A stretch of DNA of 49,712 bases, taken from contig NZ_AP014824.1 in NCBI RefSeq assembly GCF_001548115.1, forward strand, positions 1 to 49,712, in the 5' to 3' direction. Below, one piece after another: positions 1 through 8,673 of this stretch; the first letter of the stretch is position 1, and each line of letters begins with the position of its first letter. The stretch comes from Geminocystis sp. NIES-3709 (lineage in GTDB: Bacteria > Cyanobacteriota > Cyanobacteriia > Cyanobacteriales > Cyanobacteriaceae). The position numbers and the translations under genes were made by a program. The notes beneath the pieces were generated by a model. It saw only the letters and a program-made list of their open reading frames with translations, had not been told where the DNA came from and did no database searches.

Positions 1-74
1 CATAGTTAAAGTATAAATTATAGTGTTAATAACCAAATCAAATAATATATATCTTTTATTTTAGGATTTTTATC

Positions 75-3000
75 ATGACAAAATTAAATCAAGCTCTCGT
101 AAAAGCTCAAACCTTATTGCTCGAAACCATTTTAAGCCCCAATTTAGAAGAAAATTTGCTTTTAGCTTTCGGAAATAATGTTGATCAAAATACAGTTAAT
201 AATCTCGTAGAATCATGGCGTAACAATGATTTTAGTCAATTACCCCCTATCAAAATTTTATCCCCCATCGAAATGAAAGGGGCAAGAGGAGCTTACAGTG
301 CCACAAACAATACCATTTATTTATCCTCTTTTTTACTGCAACAAGAATCAATTTCAGCCATAGTGGAAGTGTTGTCGGAAGAATATGGACACTTTATCGA
401 TGCTCAAATTAACACCACAGATAGTCAAGGCGACGAAGGGGAAATTTGGAAAAACTTGGTTTTGAATAAATCAATGGATGAACAAAACTTAAAAGCCCTA
501 AAAGCAGAAAATGATTTTGCCACCCTTGAAGTAGATGGTCAAATTTTACAAGTAGAAACAGCAACTTTTACAGTAGGTACTTTTTCTGATCTAAGAAACG
601 CGATCATCTCATCTCAAAGTAATGGAGTTGATGATGTCATCAATCTTTCTGGAAATATTCGTTTAACCAGTCAATTACCTTTTATTAATGAAAATAAAGG
701 ATTAACTATTAACGGTAATGGGTTCAACATCAGTGGAGATGCCAATAACAATGGAGTTAATGATGCTGGAGATGTAAATTTGTTTTTCATCAAGAGTGGT
801 AATGTAACCTTTAATAATATAATCCTCACTGGTGGACGGGCGCAAGGTACGGATGGTTCTGGAGGTGGTGCTGGTATGGGCGGAGCATTATTCATCTACA
901 GTGGTACGGTGACATTGAATAACTCCACAGTAACTAATAACAGAGCCATTGGTGGGAATGGTGGATTTGGTGGCGGAGGGGGTGGGATGAGATTAGATGC
1001 CATCAGAAATACTGCTAATGATGGTGTTGATGGTGTTTATCGTGGATATGGTGGTGATGGTGGTGATGGTGGTGATGGTGGATATGGTGGTGATGGTGGT
1101 GATGGTGGCGATGGTGGATATACTGGATATGGTGGTGATGGTGGTGATGGTGGATTTGGTGGTGATGGTGGTGATGGTGGTGATGGTGGCGATAGTCTTA
1201 TATATTTTGGTGGTGATGGTGGTGATGGTGGCGATGGTGGATTTGGTGGCGGTGGTGGTGATGGTGGATTTGGTGGCGGTGGTGGTGATGGCGGTGATGG
1301 TGGATTTGGTGGCGGTGGTGGTCAATATGGTGGTGGTGATGGTGATGGTGGCGATGGTGGATTTGGTGGCGGTGGTGGTCAATATGGTGGATTTTATGGC
1401 GGAGGGGGAGCTGGTTTAGGAGGAGGAATTTTTATTCGTAGTGGGTCTTTGCGAGTTTCTAATACTACTATGAGCAATAACAGTAGTGTGGGCGGTAGTG
1501 ATATTGAAAATAGAAGTGGAAAAGGTTTAGGGGGAGCGATTTTCGCGATGAAATCTACCACTACTACTAATGGCAATAACCAAGGAATGCCCACTACTCT
1601 TCCAGATGTTGTGTTAGAGAATGTTCAATTTTCTGGTAATACTGCTAATGATGATGCTAATTTAGGAGTAATTGAACTAGCTATTTATTCGGGAACTGAA
1701 TTTGATAACAATGATATTTTTGGCAACAGATTTTCTGGTTATGGAGTTCCGGATGCGGATACTCACCTTTCTTCTGTCACCACGACTTTACCGAATAATT
1801 TGCTCAATCTAGTCCTCACTGGTATGGGAAATATTAACGGTACGGGAAATACCTTAAATAACGTGATCATAGGTAATATTGGCAACAATAACCTCAATGG
1901 TAGTAATGGTAATGATACTCTTATCGGTGGTATTGGCAATGATTCCATGATTGGTGGTACGGGCAATGATACCTATTATGTAGATGCCACAGGCGATCGA
2001 GTTATTGAAAATGTCAGTGAGGGGAATGATACAGTTCGATCGACTATTACCTATACTCTGGGAGCAAATGTGGAAAATCTGGTGTTAGAAGGAGCCACAA
2101 ATATCAACGGTACAGGAAACACCCTCAATAATAATATTACGGGGAATAACCTTGATAACCTTCTCAATGGTGGTACGGGAAATGATACTCTGAATGGACG
2201 TGGTGGTAACGATACCCTAACGGGTGGTATTGGTAATGATTCCATGATTGGTGGTACGGGAAATGATACTTTTTATGTCGATGCCACAGGAGATCGAGTG
2301 GTAGAAAATACCAGTGAGGGAACGGATACAGTACGATCGACCATTACCTATACTTTAGGTGCCAATGTCGAAAATCTGGTGTTAGAAGGTACAGGAAATA
2401 TCAACGGTACAGGAAATACTCTTAATAATAGTATTACAGGGAATAACCTTAACAATATTATTAGCGGTGGTACGGGAAATGATACTCTGAATGGACGTGG
2501 TGGTAACGATACCCTAACGGGTGGTATTGGTAATGATTCCATGATTGGTGGTACGGGAAATGATACTTTTTATGTCGATGCCACAGGAGATCGAGTGGCA
2601 GAAAATGTCAATGAGGGAACAGATACAGTACGATCGACCATTACCTACACTCTGGGAGCAAATGTGGAAAATCTGGTGTTAGAAGGAGCCACAAATATCA
2701 ACGGTACAGGAAACACCCTCAATAATAATATTACGGGGAATAACCTTGATAACCTTCTCAATGGTGGTACGGGAAATGATACTCTGAATGGACGTGGTGG
2801 TAACGATACCCTAACGGGTGGTATTGGTAATGATTCCATGATTGGTGGTACGGGAAATGATACTTTTTATGTCGATGCCACAGGAGATCGAGTGGCAGAA
2901 AATACTAATGAGGGAACAGACAGAGTTCGATCGATTATTACTTACACTTTAGAAGAGAATGTAGAAAACCTAATCCTAGAAGGAACAGCAAATATCGATG

Positions 3001-4079
3001 GTACAGGAAACACCCTCAATAATAGTCTTACGGGTAATAACCTTAATAACATTCTCAATGGTGGTGAAGGAAATGATACCTTAGTTGGAGGGAATGGGAA
3101 CGATCGTCTTAATGGCAGTACTGGCATTGACAGAATGCAAGGAGGATTGGATAATGATGCTTATTCTGTGGATAATATTGAAGATGAGGTTATTGAATTT
3201 TTTTATCAGGGTACAGATATAATTTTCTCTACCATTACCTATACTCTACCTAACAACGTTGAAAATTTGAGTCTCAGTGATACAGTAAATACAGATATAA
3301 ATGGAACGGGTAATAGTTTAAGCAACCGTGTGACGGGGAATAACCGTAATAACATTCTCAATGGTGGTGAAGGAAATGATACTCTTAATGGAAGTGGCGG
3401 TAATGACACTCTCATCGGTGGAAGTGATAGTCTCATCGGTGGTACGGGCAATGATTCTATGACTGGTGGTACGGGCAATGATAGCTATTACGTAGATGGT
3501 ACAGGCGATCGAGTTATTGAAAATGTCAGTGAGGGGAATGATACAGTTCGATCGACTATTGCCTATACTTTAGGTGCAAATGTAGAATATTTAATACTAG
3601 GGGGAACGGGGAATATTAATGGTACAGGAAACACTTTACGGAACAATATTACGGGGAATAACCTTGACAACCATCTAACTGGTGGAGAAGGAAATGATAC
3701 CTTAAGTGGCCGGGGTGGCAATGACACTCTCACTGGTGGATTAGGAAATGATAGTCTTATCGGTGGTACTGGTGATGACTCTTTCCGCTTTACTTCCGTT
3801 AATGAGGGGATCGATCGTCTTAGTGACTTTAATGTTAGTGATGACACTATTTTGGTTCGTCGTAATGGTTTTAGCGGTGGTTTATCCTTGGGTACTTTAC
3901 CAGTAAATCAATTCCGTGTGGGTTCATCGGCAACAACATCTTCTCAACGTTTTATCTATAACTCTAGTAATGGTGCCTTCTTCTTTGATATTGATGGCAA
4001 TGGTGCAACGGCAGCGCTACAAATTGCAAAATTAAATACTGGATTGGCAATGATTAGTGCTGATATTTCGATTGTATAG
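75..4079 (+). CDS. RTX-type calcium-binding surface/secreted protein with Gly-Asp-rich region
   Basis: Protein of 1334 residues, probably secreted and calcium-binding. The start at 75 is preceded by AGGA about 9 bases upstream. Residues 1-165 match the N-terminus of the giant protein at 28701 and carry the motif SEEYGHFID (101-109), which looks like a degenerate metallopeptidase helix and is not HExxH. Residues about 165-290 and 455-530 resemble right-handed beta-helix passenger repeats (GGA-I/F-F patterns). Between them lies a Gly/Asp-rich tract of GGDGGDGG type. From about residue 590 to 1235 there are RTX nonapeptides (GGxGNDxL) alternating with a module containing YYVDATGDRV and ENLVLEGT. 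The last 80 residues are nearly identical to the C-terminus of the 28701 protein and are the likely type I secretion signal; no classical signal peptide is seen. No ABC exporter or membrane-fusion gene lies in the window. Function (adhesin, S-layer-like or matrix protein) is inference. Confidence 0.85.
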   Translation: MTKLNQALVKAQTLLLETILSPNLEENLLLAFGNNVDQNTVNNLVESWRNNDFSQLPPIKILSPIEMKGARGAYSATNNTIYLSSFLLQQESISAIVEVLSEEYGHFIDAQINTTDSQGDEGEIWKNLVLNKSMDEQNLKALKAENDFATLEVDGQILQVETATFTVGTFSDLRNAIISSQSNGVDDVINLSGNIRLTSQLPFINENKGLTINGNGFNISGDANNNGVNDAGDVNLFFIKSGNVTFNNIILTGGRAQGTDGSGGGAGMGGALFIYSGTVTLNNSTVTNNRAIGGNGGFGGGGGGMRLDAIRNTANDGVDGVYRGYGGDGGDGGDGGYGGDGGDGGDGGYTGYGGDGGDGGFGGDGGDGGDGGDSLIYFGGDGGDGGDGGFGGGGGDGGFGGGGGDGGDGGFGGGGGQYGGGDGDGGDGGFGGGGGQYGGFYGGGGAGLGGGIFIRSGSLRVSNTTMSNNSSVGGSDIENRSGKGLGGAIFAMKSTTTTNGNNQGMPTTLPDVVLENVQFSGNTANDDANLGVIELAIYSGTEFDNNDIFGNRFSGYGVPDADTHLSSVTTTLPNNLLNLVLTGMGNINGTGNTLNNVIIGNIGNNNLNGSNGNDTLIGGIGNDSMIGGTGNDTYYVDATGDRVIENVSEGNDTVRSTITYTLGANVENLVLEGATNINGTGNTLNNNITGNNLDNLLNGGTGNDTLNGRGGNDTLTGGIGNDSMIGGTGNDTFYVDATGDRVVENTSEGTDTVRSTITYTLGANVENLVLEGTGNINGTGNTLNNSITGNNLNNIISGGTGNDTLNGRGGNDTLTGGIGNDSMIGGTGNDTFYVDATGDRVAENVNEGTDTVRSTITYTLGANVENLVLEGATNINGTGNTLNNNITGNNLDNLLNGGTGNDTLNGRGGNDTLTGGIGNDSMIGGTGNDTFYVDATGDRVAENTNEGTDRVRSIITYTLEENVENLILEGTANIDGTGNTLNNSLTGNNLNNILNGGEGNDTLVGGNGNDRLNGSTGIDRMQGGLDNDAYSVDNIEDEVIEFFYQGTDIIFSTITYTLPNNVENLSLSDTVNTDINGTGNSLSNRVTGNNRNNILNGGEGNDTLNGSGGNDTLIGGSDSLIGGTGNDSMTGGTGNDSYYVDGTGDRVIENVSEGNDTVRSTIAYTLGANVEYLILGGTGNINGTGNTLRNNITGNNLDNHLTGGEGNDTLSGRGGNDTLTGGLGNDSLIGGTGDDSFRFTSVNEGIDRLSDFNVSDDTILVRRNGFSGGLSLGTLPVNQFRVGSSATTSSQRFIYNSSNGAFFFDIDGNGATAALQIAKLNTGLAMISADISIV
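1024..1400 (+). repeat. GGT-GAT microsatellite coding Gly/Asp-rich tract
   Basis: The DNA is built of GGTGGTGAT-type units with interspersed GGATTTGGT and GGATATGGT. It encodes alternating GGD, GFGGD and GYGGD in the RTX protein. The unit length is a multiple of three, so expansion or contraction keeps the frame, and long open frames appear on both strands as artefacts. The tract lies between two beta-helix-like blocks and probably forms a flexible, length-variable, possibly calcium-binding linker. Confidence 0.85.
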
Positions 4080-4083
4080 AAAC

Positions 4084-6576
4084 CTATGTTTCCGCTGACC
4101 AATTTTCAATACTCAGATGTGGGTATAGTGACTCAAATTCTTCCTTAGCAGTACGCCAATACATGAGAGTATAAGGTATTCTTAAATATTCATTAGGTTG
4201 AGTTAATCTCACCATCGGTTCATGACGATGATTAGTTGGTAGCCAATGTGCGGGACAATCTTGACAATATCCTGTCGCTATTGCTAACTGATAGAATTTT
4301 TCAAATTCTGAGTACCAACTTGGTTGATTAGAAGCTGTTTTCGTTGATAAATTTGCTTTGGCTGTCTTAACTGAAGACGATTTTTTAGCTTGCCAATTAT
4401 TCTCTAAGGCTTTGATGACAAAACCAATGGGATTGCCGATTTTACTATTCTTTTCCAACAACTGAGTACAATTTTCTAAGTGCTGTGCTTCTGCTTTTAA
4501 AATCAAGTTAATGAGTTTTGAAGGCAATTCTCCCCATTTTTCTTTTAACTCCTCAATAAACCTTGTCCTTGCCTTACTATTTTTCTGTCCTGATACTTGA
4601 TTTTCCTTTTCTTGCTGACATTTTTCCTTACCTGCTTGTTCCAATGAAGATTGTAAACTCTTATCCTCTATTCCTAAGTGCTGACTTTGTTCATTGATTA
4701 TTACATCTTGTAAATTATCATTATTACACTCACCTTTACTATACTTGACAAGGTCACAATTTGAGTTTTTGGAAATCCCCTGTTGCTTGTTACCTGTTGC
4801 CTGTTGGCTACCCTCACCAAGTACAATTTCCTTTGATTTAAGCCACTGTTGAGTTTGTTTGTCCAGTTTTTCTTCTTGTGACTCGCTTTGTTTACTCTTA
4901 TAACTACTATCTTTTTCTTGTGACTCGCTTTGTTTACTTTCATAACCGCACGTTTCTTGTTCTTTTTTAACTTCGTACCCTTGCGGTTTAAACAAACTAA
5001 GGATATATAACCTTAGTATATACTGGTCTAAGTTAAAAAGGCTCAAATCTTTATCGGCTGGTGGTTTTCCCACACTTTCGCTTATTTTTGTAGTTTCTAA
5101 ATCTAATTGGCTCTGTTCTTTGTCCTGTCTTGTTTCTAGCTGTTTTTTTTCTATCTTTGTATTGTTTTTGTAAATTAAGCTCTGTTCTTTTTGCTCTGGT
5201 TTATTACACACGATTTTATTTTTTTCTGTATTATTTATTCCCTGTTCGGAGTTTCCAAATCCGAGTTCTCTAGTCTCTGACTGTTCTTTACTCTCTACTC
5301 CCTGCTTCCCACTCTCTAACTGTTCGGAGCTTCCAAATCCGAGTTCTCTAGTCTCTGACTGTTCTTTATTCTCTACTCCCTGCTTCCCACTCTCTAAACT
5401 AATCATTTTCTCTACTATCCCTCTCCATTGCTTTTGGTATTTATATAGGGTTTTTAGGGAACATTTAGCTGTTTTTACCATCCATAAGGTAAATTCTGTT
5501 ATGGTAAAAAAAGTTTTATCTAGGGCTTGTTCTAAAGCTCTGCTTATTCTTATTTTTGCTTCTTCTTGTTTATATTTGTTATTGGTTTTGGGTAGAGGTA
5601 AGTCTTGTTTTTTTCTTTCGTTTTTCACCCAAAAATGCTTTTGCGCCCATCGGGCTACGTCTTGACATCTTTCTATTATTTCTTGTTGATGTCCACAGTA
5701 TTCTTTATATCCTGACATTGAAGTAACAATTTCTATTAATTTATCTTTGAGGTCTATTCCTCCTAATTTTTCTACTATTCTTACTCTCCTTCCTAGTTCC
5801 AAGAGAATATCATTGGTTTCTCCTGCATTGGTAAATCCTCTAGCTATTTGTGCTTCTAGTTCTCTGCTGATGATTTTTAGTTTACTACTGCTGTTTATCT
5901 TGCCGTAGAGGTAGGTTTTTAGTTGTTCTATGGGCTGTCTTGATTCTATTTGTCTCCATTTAGTTACAAATTCTTCTAGTCCTAAGCACCATTGTTGTCT
6001 GATTACTTGATATTTGTCGTCAAGGAGATAACTACCACTGTCTGGTTGTAGGGGTAGTCTATGTCTTTGATATACTGTCCATTCTTCTTTGTTGTGGCTA
6101 TAATTCCCTTTTTTCTTGTTGGGGAATACTTCTAATATTCCGTTTTTTACTGTCCATCCTTCTGCCTCTAGGTATTCTGTTATTTTTTTCCCTAACTGAT
6201 AGCTTTTTATTTTTACTTTTATTGGATAGTATATATGTAAACCATCACTGTTACTTGATTGTATTTTGATGTTTTCTATTAGTCCGATTTTACTGAGTGC
6301 AAATTCTAGTTTGATAATGGCTTTTCTGTCATTATTGGGATGGTAGGGGGAGTTTTTGTCTATGTCTAGCATTATGTATTGACTATATTGCCCAAATCCT
6401 ACTCCTACTATTTGTGTGGAGTCTGAGAATATTTTGATGAGGCTTTCGTCTCTCAGGGGTGTTTTGATGGTTCGCCATGATTGTGCTTCTTTCTTTAAAA
6501 TCCAGTTCCAACGGTGGGGGAAGATTTGACAGATTGTTTGGTTTAGTTCTTGGTTTAGTTGTAAGGGATTGTACAT
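4084..6576 (-). CDS. Plasmid replication protein with archaeo-eukaryotic-primase-like domain
   Basis: Protein of 830 residues, start supported by AGGAG 9 bases upstream (6586-6590). The N-terminal 200 residues look like an AEP-type primase-polymerase: IMLDID (about residues 69-74) supplies a D-x-D pair and SSNSDGLHIYYP (about 107-118) supplies a downstream His, in the usual order for this fold. Primases of this kind serve as initiators on many mobile replicons. The middle (about 330-680) is a low-complexity Lys/Glu/Gln/Ser-rich linker with two tandem duplications. The C-terminal 150 residues are again globular, with CQDCPAHW (about residues 772-779), a pattern I associate with cyanobacterial plasmid proteins. 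No helicase Walker motifs are evident. The convergent RTX gene ends 4 bases away. The role as replication initiator is inference from the domain and from the hairpin-rich upstream region; a plasmid-borne primase that is not the initiator is the alternative. Confidence 0.7.
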   Translation of the reverse strand: MYNPLQLNQELNQTICQIFPHRWNWILKKEAQSWRTIKTPLRDESLIKIFSDSTQIVGVGFGQYSQYIMLDIDKNSPYHPNNDRKAIIKLEFALSKIGLIENIKIQSSNSDGLHIYYPIKVKIKSYQLGKKITEYLEAEGWTVKNGILEVFPNKKKGNYSHNKEEWTVYQRHRLPLQPDSGSYLLDDKYQVIRQQWCLGLEEFVTKWRQIESRQPIEQLKTYLYGKINSSSKLKIISRELEAQIARGFTNAGETNDILLELGRRVRIVEKLGGIDLKDKLIEIVTSMSGYKEYCGHQQEIIERCQDVARWAQKHFWVKNERKKQDLPLPKTNNKYKQEEAKIRISRALEQALDKTFFTITEFTLWMVKTAKCSLKTLYKYQKQWRGIVEKMISLESGKQGVENKEQSETRELGFGSSEQLESGKQGVESKEQSETRELGFGNSEQGINNTEKNKIVCNKPEQKEQSLIYKNNTKIEKKQLETRQDKEQSQLDLETTKISESVGKPPADKDLSLFNLDQYILRLYILSLFKPQGYEVKKEQETCGYESKQSESQEKDSSYKSKQSESQEEKLDKQTQQWLKSKEIVLGEGSQQATGNKQQGISKNSNCDLVKYSKGECNNDNLQDVIINEQSQHLGIEDKSLQSSLEQAGKEKCQQEKENQVSGQKNSKARTRFIEELKEKWGELPSKLINLILKAEAQHLENCTQLLEKNSKIGNPIGFVIKALENNWQAKKSSSVKTAKANLSTKTASNQPSWYSEFEKFYQLAIATGYCQDCPAHWLPTNHRHEPMVRLTQPNEYLRIPYTLMYWRTAKEEFESLYPHLSIENWSAET
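5242..5397 (-). repeat. 78-bp tandem duplication in the rep linker
   Basis: Two near-identical 78-bp units encode LESGKQGVE-N/S-KEQSETRELGFG followed by SSEQ or NSEQ. A second smaller duplication (42 bp, SKQSESQE units) lies at about 4868-4951. Close by, at about 4780-4815, the DNA consists of CCTGTTGCC-like heptamer repeats of the kind otherwise found between cyanobacterial genes, here read in frame. Confidence 0.8.
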
Positions 6577-6786
6577 CGCTCTTTTCTCCTAATTTTTTTG
6601 GTTCGGAGAAACAGAGGCTTTTTTTGGTTTTTTACTTTCTTTGTCTGGAATAACTAGAACTAATACTTGTTTTTTTTAACAAACCTTCAAAATAAAAAAA
6701 TATTAAGATTTGGACATTTTTATTTTTTTTACTTTAGCTCAATCTCAATATTTACAAGTTTTTCAGGAGTTTTAGTTTATCTGATG

Positions 6787-6813
6787 TTACACTTTTATAG
6801 GAAAAAAGTGTAA
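6787..6813. promoter_or_regulatory. Perfect 10-bp stem-loop upstream of rep
   Basis: TTACACTTTT (6787-6796) and its exact complement AAAAGTGTAA (6804-6813) enclose a 7-base loop. There is no T-run following on either strand, so it is more likely an operator or origin dyad than a terminator. Confidence 0.5.
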
Positions 6814-6823
6814 AAATAATTAA

Positions 6824-6892
6824 CAACTCTTATTTCAAATCTGCTATCATATAATTGCTTATAAGATATGATGGAGATTGTGGTAAGAGTTG
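6824..6892. promoter_or_regulatory. Nested 69-bp dyad (three stacked stems) upstream of rep
   Basis: The outer arms CAACTCTTA (6824-6832) and TAAGAGTTG (6884-6892) are exact complements. Inside are AATCT (6838-6842) with AGATT (6875-6879), and ATCATAT (6846-6852) with ATATGAT (6866-6872). The nesting gives a long interrupted hairpin suitable for cruciform extrusion, an origin structure or a structured RNA. Confidence 0.55.
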
Positions 6893-7280
6893 ACAAAGTA
6901 GTAAACACTCTTTGTTAGCCTCTACTTCTCCTAATCTTTTGTTTCAAAGACTGGAAAACTCTCCCTACATTGTACAACAAGTTTACAGAAACTAACAAAA
7001 TTTTTTCAAGAAAATTAATATTGCCTATTTTTCTATCAACTGAAAGAAACAAGAATTTACCGTAACACCGCTTAACACTAACGATCGATCGCACTTTGAT
7101 TTAATAGATGAGTGTCAACAAAAGATCTCCGAGAATATAAAATACTCAACCTTGCTCATCATTCATAACTTAAGGAATAATTAACCAAACTGATTAATAT
7201 TTCGTCGTTAGCATTAAATCATTGGTTTTCTTTTTAGGGTAAGATAAAGTAATAGTATGACCTGAAAAAAAGGTTAAAAC

Positions 7281-7453
7281 TAAATAAATCACTTGTGGGG
7301 TAAGATATTGATTTCCATTGTAGATCCTGCGATGGTGTATTTCAAGGTTAGCTTTACGATACGATATTCAATAGTAATTTAATAGAGTTTCTATTGATAT
7401 TCTATTGATATATGGATAAGGTAGAATACAACCTGCAAGTGATTTTTATTTTA
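7281..7453 (+). ncRNA. Retron msr-msd non-coding RNA (predicted by fold)
   Basis: The sequence immediately upstream of the reverse transcriptase has the retron architecture. The arms a1, AAATCACTTG (7286-7295), and a2, CAAGTGATTT (7436-7445), are perfect inverted repeats, with further A/T pairing outwards. Between them lie a short msr-type hairpin, CCATTG (7315-7320) with CGATGG (7330-7335) and a 9-base loop, and an msd-like domain closed by TGTATT (7336-7341) with AATACA (7425-7430). That domain contains an inner stem TCAATAG (7368-7374) with CTATTGA (7391-7397). The priming guanosine cannot be fixed by eye; it should lie just 3' of a1, in the G-rich stretch 7296-7304. Exact ends are estimates. 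Confidence 0.72.
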
Positions 7454-7499
7454 GTTTTCTTTTTTGTCACAAGTTTTTATTGTTAATTTAAGAGTAATA

Positions 7500-8633
7500 A
7501 TGACGGCAAATCTACCTCAATGGCAACTTATTTTTCCTCATCTGCAAAACCAAAATCCGTTATTACTCAAAGATTCTCCCGAAGAATTAAAACAAAAATT
7601 CTATCAATTAAAAACTCCTTTAGATGTTGCTAAACTCTTAAATATTCCTCATAAAAGGTTAGTTTATCATCTTTATTTAGTTAACCCCCAGAGACGTTAT
7701 AAAACTTTTACTATTCCGAAAAAATCTGGGGGTGAAAGACAAATATCAACCCCGATTACGGCGTTAAAAATTATTCAACAAAAACTTAATCAGGTTTTAC
7801 AGGCAGTTTATCAGGTTAAGCCTTCGGTGCATGGTTTTGTGCTAGAGAAGAACATTATTACTAATGCAAAAGCCCATGTCAAAAAACGCTATGTTTTAAA
7901 TTTAGACTTAGAAGATTTTTTCCCCTCCGTCAATTTTGGACGAGTTAGGGGGATGTTTATGGGGATTCCTTATCATTTACCCCCTGATGTGGCTACGGTG
8001 TTAGCGCAAATTTGTTGTCATAATAATCAATTACCCCAAGGTGCGCCTACTTCTCCCATCGTTACTAATATGATTTGTGGGAAGATGGATAGTCAATTAC
8101 AGCGTCTGGCGAAGGATTGTAAGGCAACTTATACTCGTTATGCTGATGATATAACTTTTTCTACTACTCTCAAGGATTTTCCTGTGGATTTGGCTTATGT
8201 AGTTAATGATGGTGAAACTGATGAGGTAGTTTTAGACAATCTCGGAGAGTTCCATCTTGGCGATCGACTCTTTAGTATCATTAGAGAAAATGGGTTTAGT
8301 GTGAATGAGAAGAAAACTCGCTTACAAACTAAGGGTAATCATCAAGAGGTAACGGGTTTAACTACCAATCAATTTCCTAATGTGGATAGACGTTATGTGC
8401 GTCAAGTTAGGGCGATGCTTCATGCTTGGGCTAAATTTGGCTTAGAATCGGCACACAAGGAGTTTGAAGAAAAGTATTATCATAGTGCCAGATTTTCAGG
8501 GAAAGAAACCCCTCGTTTCCAAGATGTGTTAAAGGGTAAAATAGAATTTATCGGTATGGTTAAGGGTAAAGATGATAGGATTTATCGTAAGTATATTGAT
8601 CAATATTATCAACTATTAAAAATTTATTTCTAA
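7500..8633 (+). CDS. Retron-type reverse transcriptase
   Basis: I start at the ATG at 7500, which has AAGAG 8 bases upstream; the open frame extends to a TTG at 7464. This gives 377 residues, usual for retron RTs. Key motifs in order: the retron-diagnostic NAxxH as NAKAH (122-126), palm Asp in LDLEDFFPS (135-143), QGAPTSP (180-186), catalytic YADD (214-217), and the retron region-Y VTG as VTGLTTN (284-290). The enzyme reverse-transcribes its cognate RNA into branched msDNA. There is no group II intron maturase domain and no template/variable repeat pair, so intron and DGR RTs are disfavoured. The foldable RNA lies directly upstream. The next gene starts 41 bases downstream on the same strand, suggesting an operon with its effector. 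Retrons are known to act as abortive-infection phage defence. Confidence 0.93.
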   Translation: MTANLPQWQLIFPHLQNQNPLLLKDSPEELKQKFYQLKTPLDVAKLLNIPHKRLVYHLYLVNPQRRYKTFTIPKKSGGERQISTPITALKIIQQKLNQVLQAVYQVKPSVHGFVLEKNIITNAKAHVKKRYVLNLDLEDFFPSVNFGRVRGMFMGIPYHLPPDVATVLAQICCHNNQLPQGAPTSPIVTNMICGKMDSQLQRLAKDCKATYTRYADDITFSTTLKDFPVDLAYVVNDGETDEVVLDNLGEFHLGDRLFSIIRENGFSVNEKKTRLQTKGNHQEVTGLTTNQFPNVDRRYVRQVRAMLHAWAKFGLESAHKEFEEKYYHSARFSGKETPRFQDVLKGKIEFIGMVKGKDDRIYRKYIDQYYQLLKIYF

Positions 8634-8673
8634 ATATGATATAACATTTTATTTAATCTTTATATTCTAACCA

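Larger units (their letters stand above)
6577..7280. other. Non-coding, hairpin-rich region; candidate replication origin and rep/retron promoter region
   Basis: About 700 bases without a supportable gene between the replication gene (leftward) and the retron (rightward). It holds a 10-bp stem at 6787-6813, a larger nested dyad at 6824-6892, long A/T tracts at 6661-6735 and a CGATCGATCG palindrome near 7082. AT-richness, dyads and position upstream of the replication gene fit an origin. No regular iteron array was recognised. Confidence 0.45.

Noticed and set aside
993-1419. Long open frames on both strands in the GGT-GAT tract
   Set aside because: They are by-products of a three-base-periodic repeat inside the RTX gene and have meaningless Met/Val or Thr/Ile-only compositions.
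4701-4943. Minus-strand frame of 80 codons inside rep
   Set aside because: It is an alternative frame created by the repeat-rich linker of the replication protein.
7500-8633. Diversity-generating retroelement or group II intron RT
   Set aside because: Retron-specific NAxxH and VTG motifs are present, the upstream RNA has retron arms, and no template/variable repeat or maturase domain was seen. The four-helix-bundle gene at 26440 is 18 kb away and not an Avd in context.
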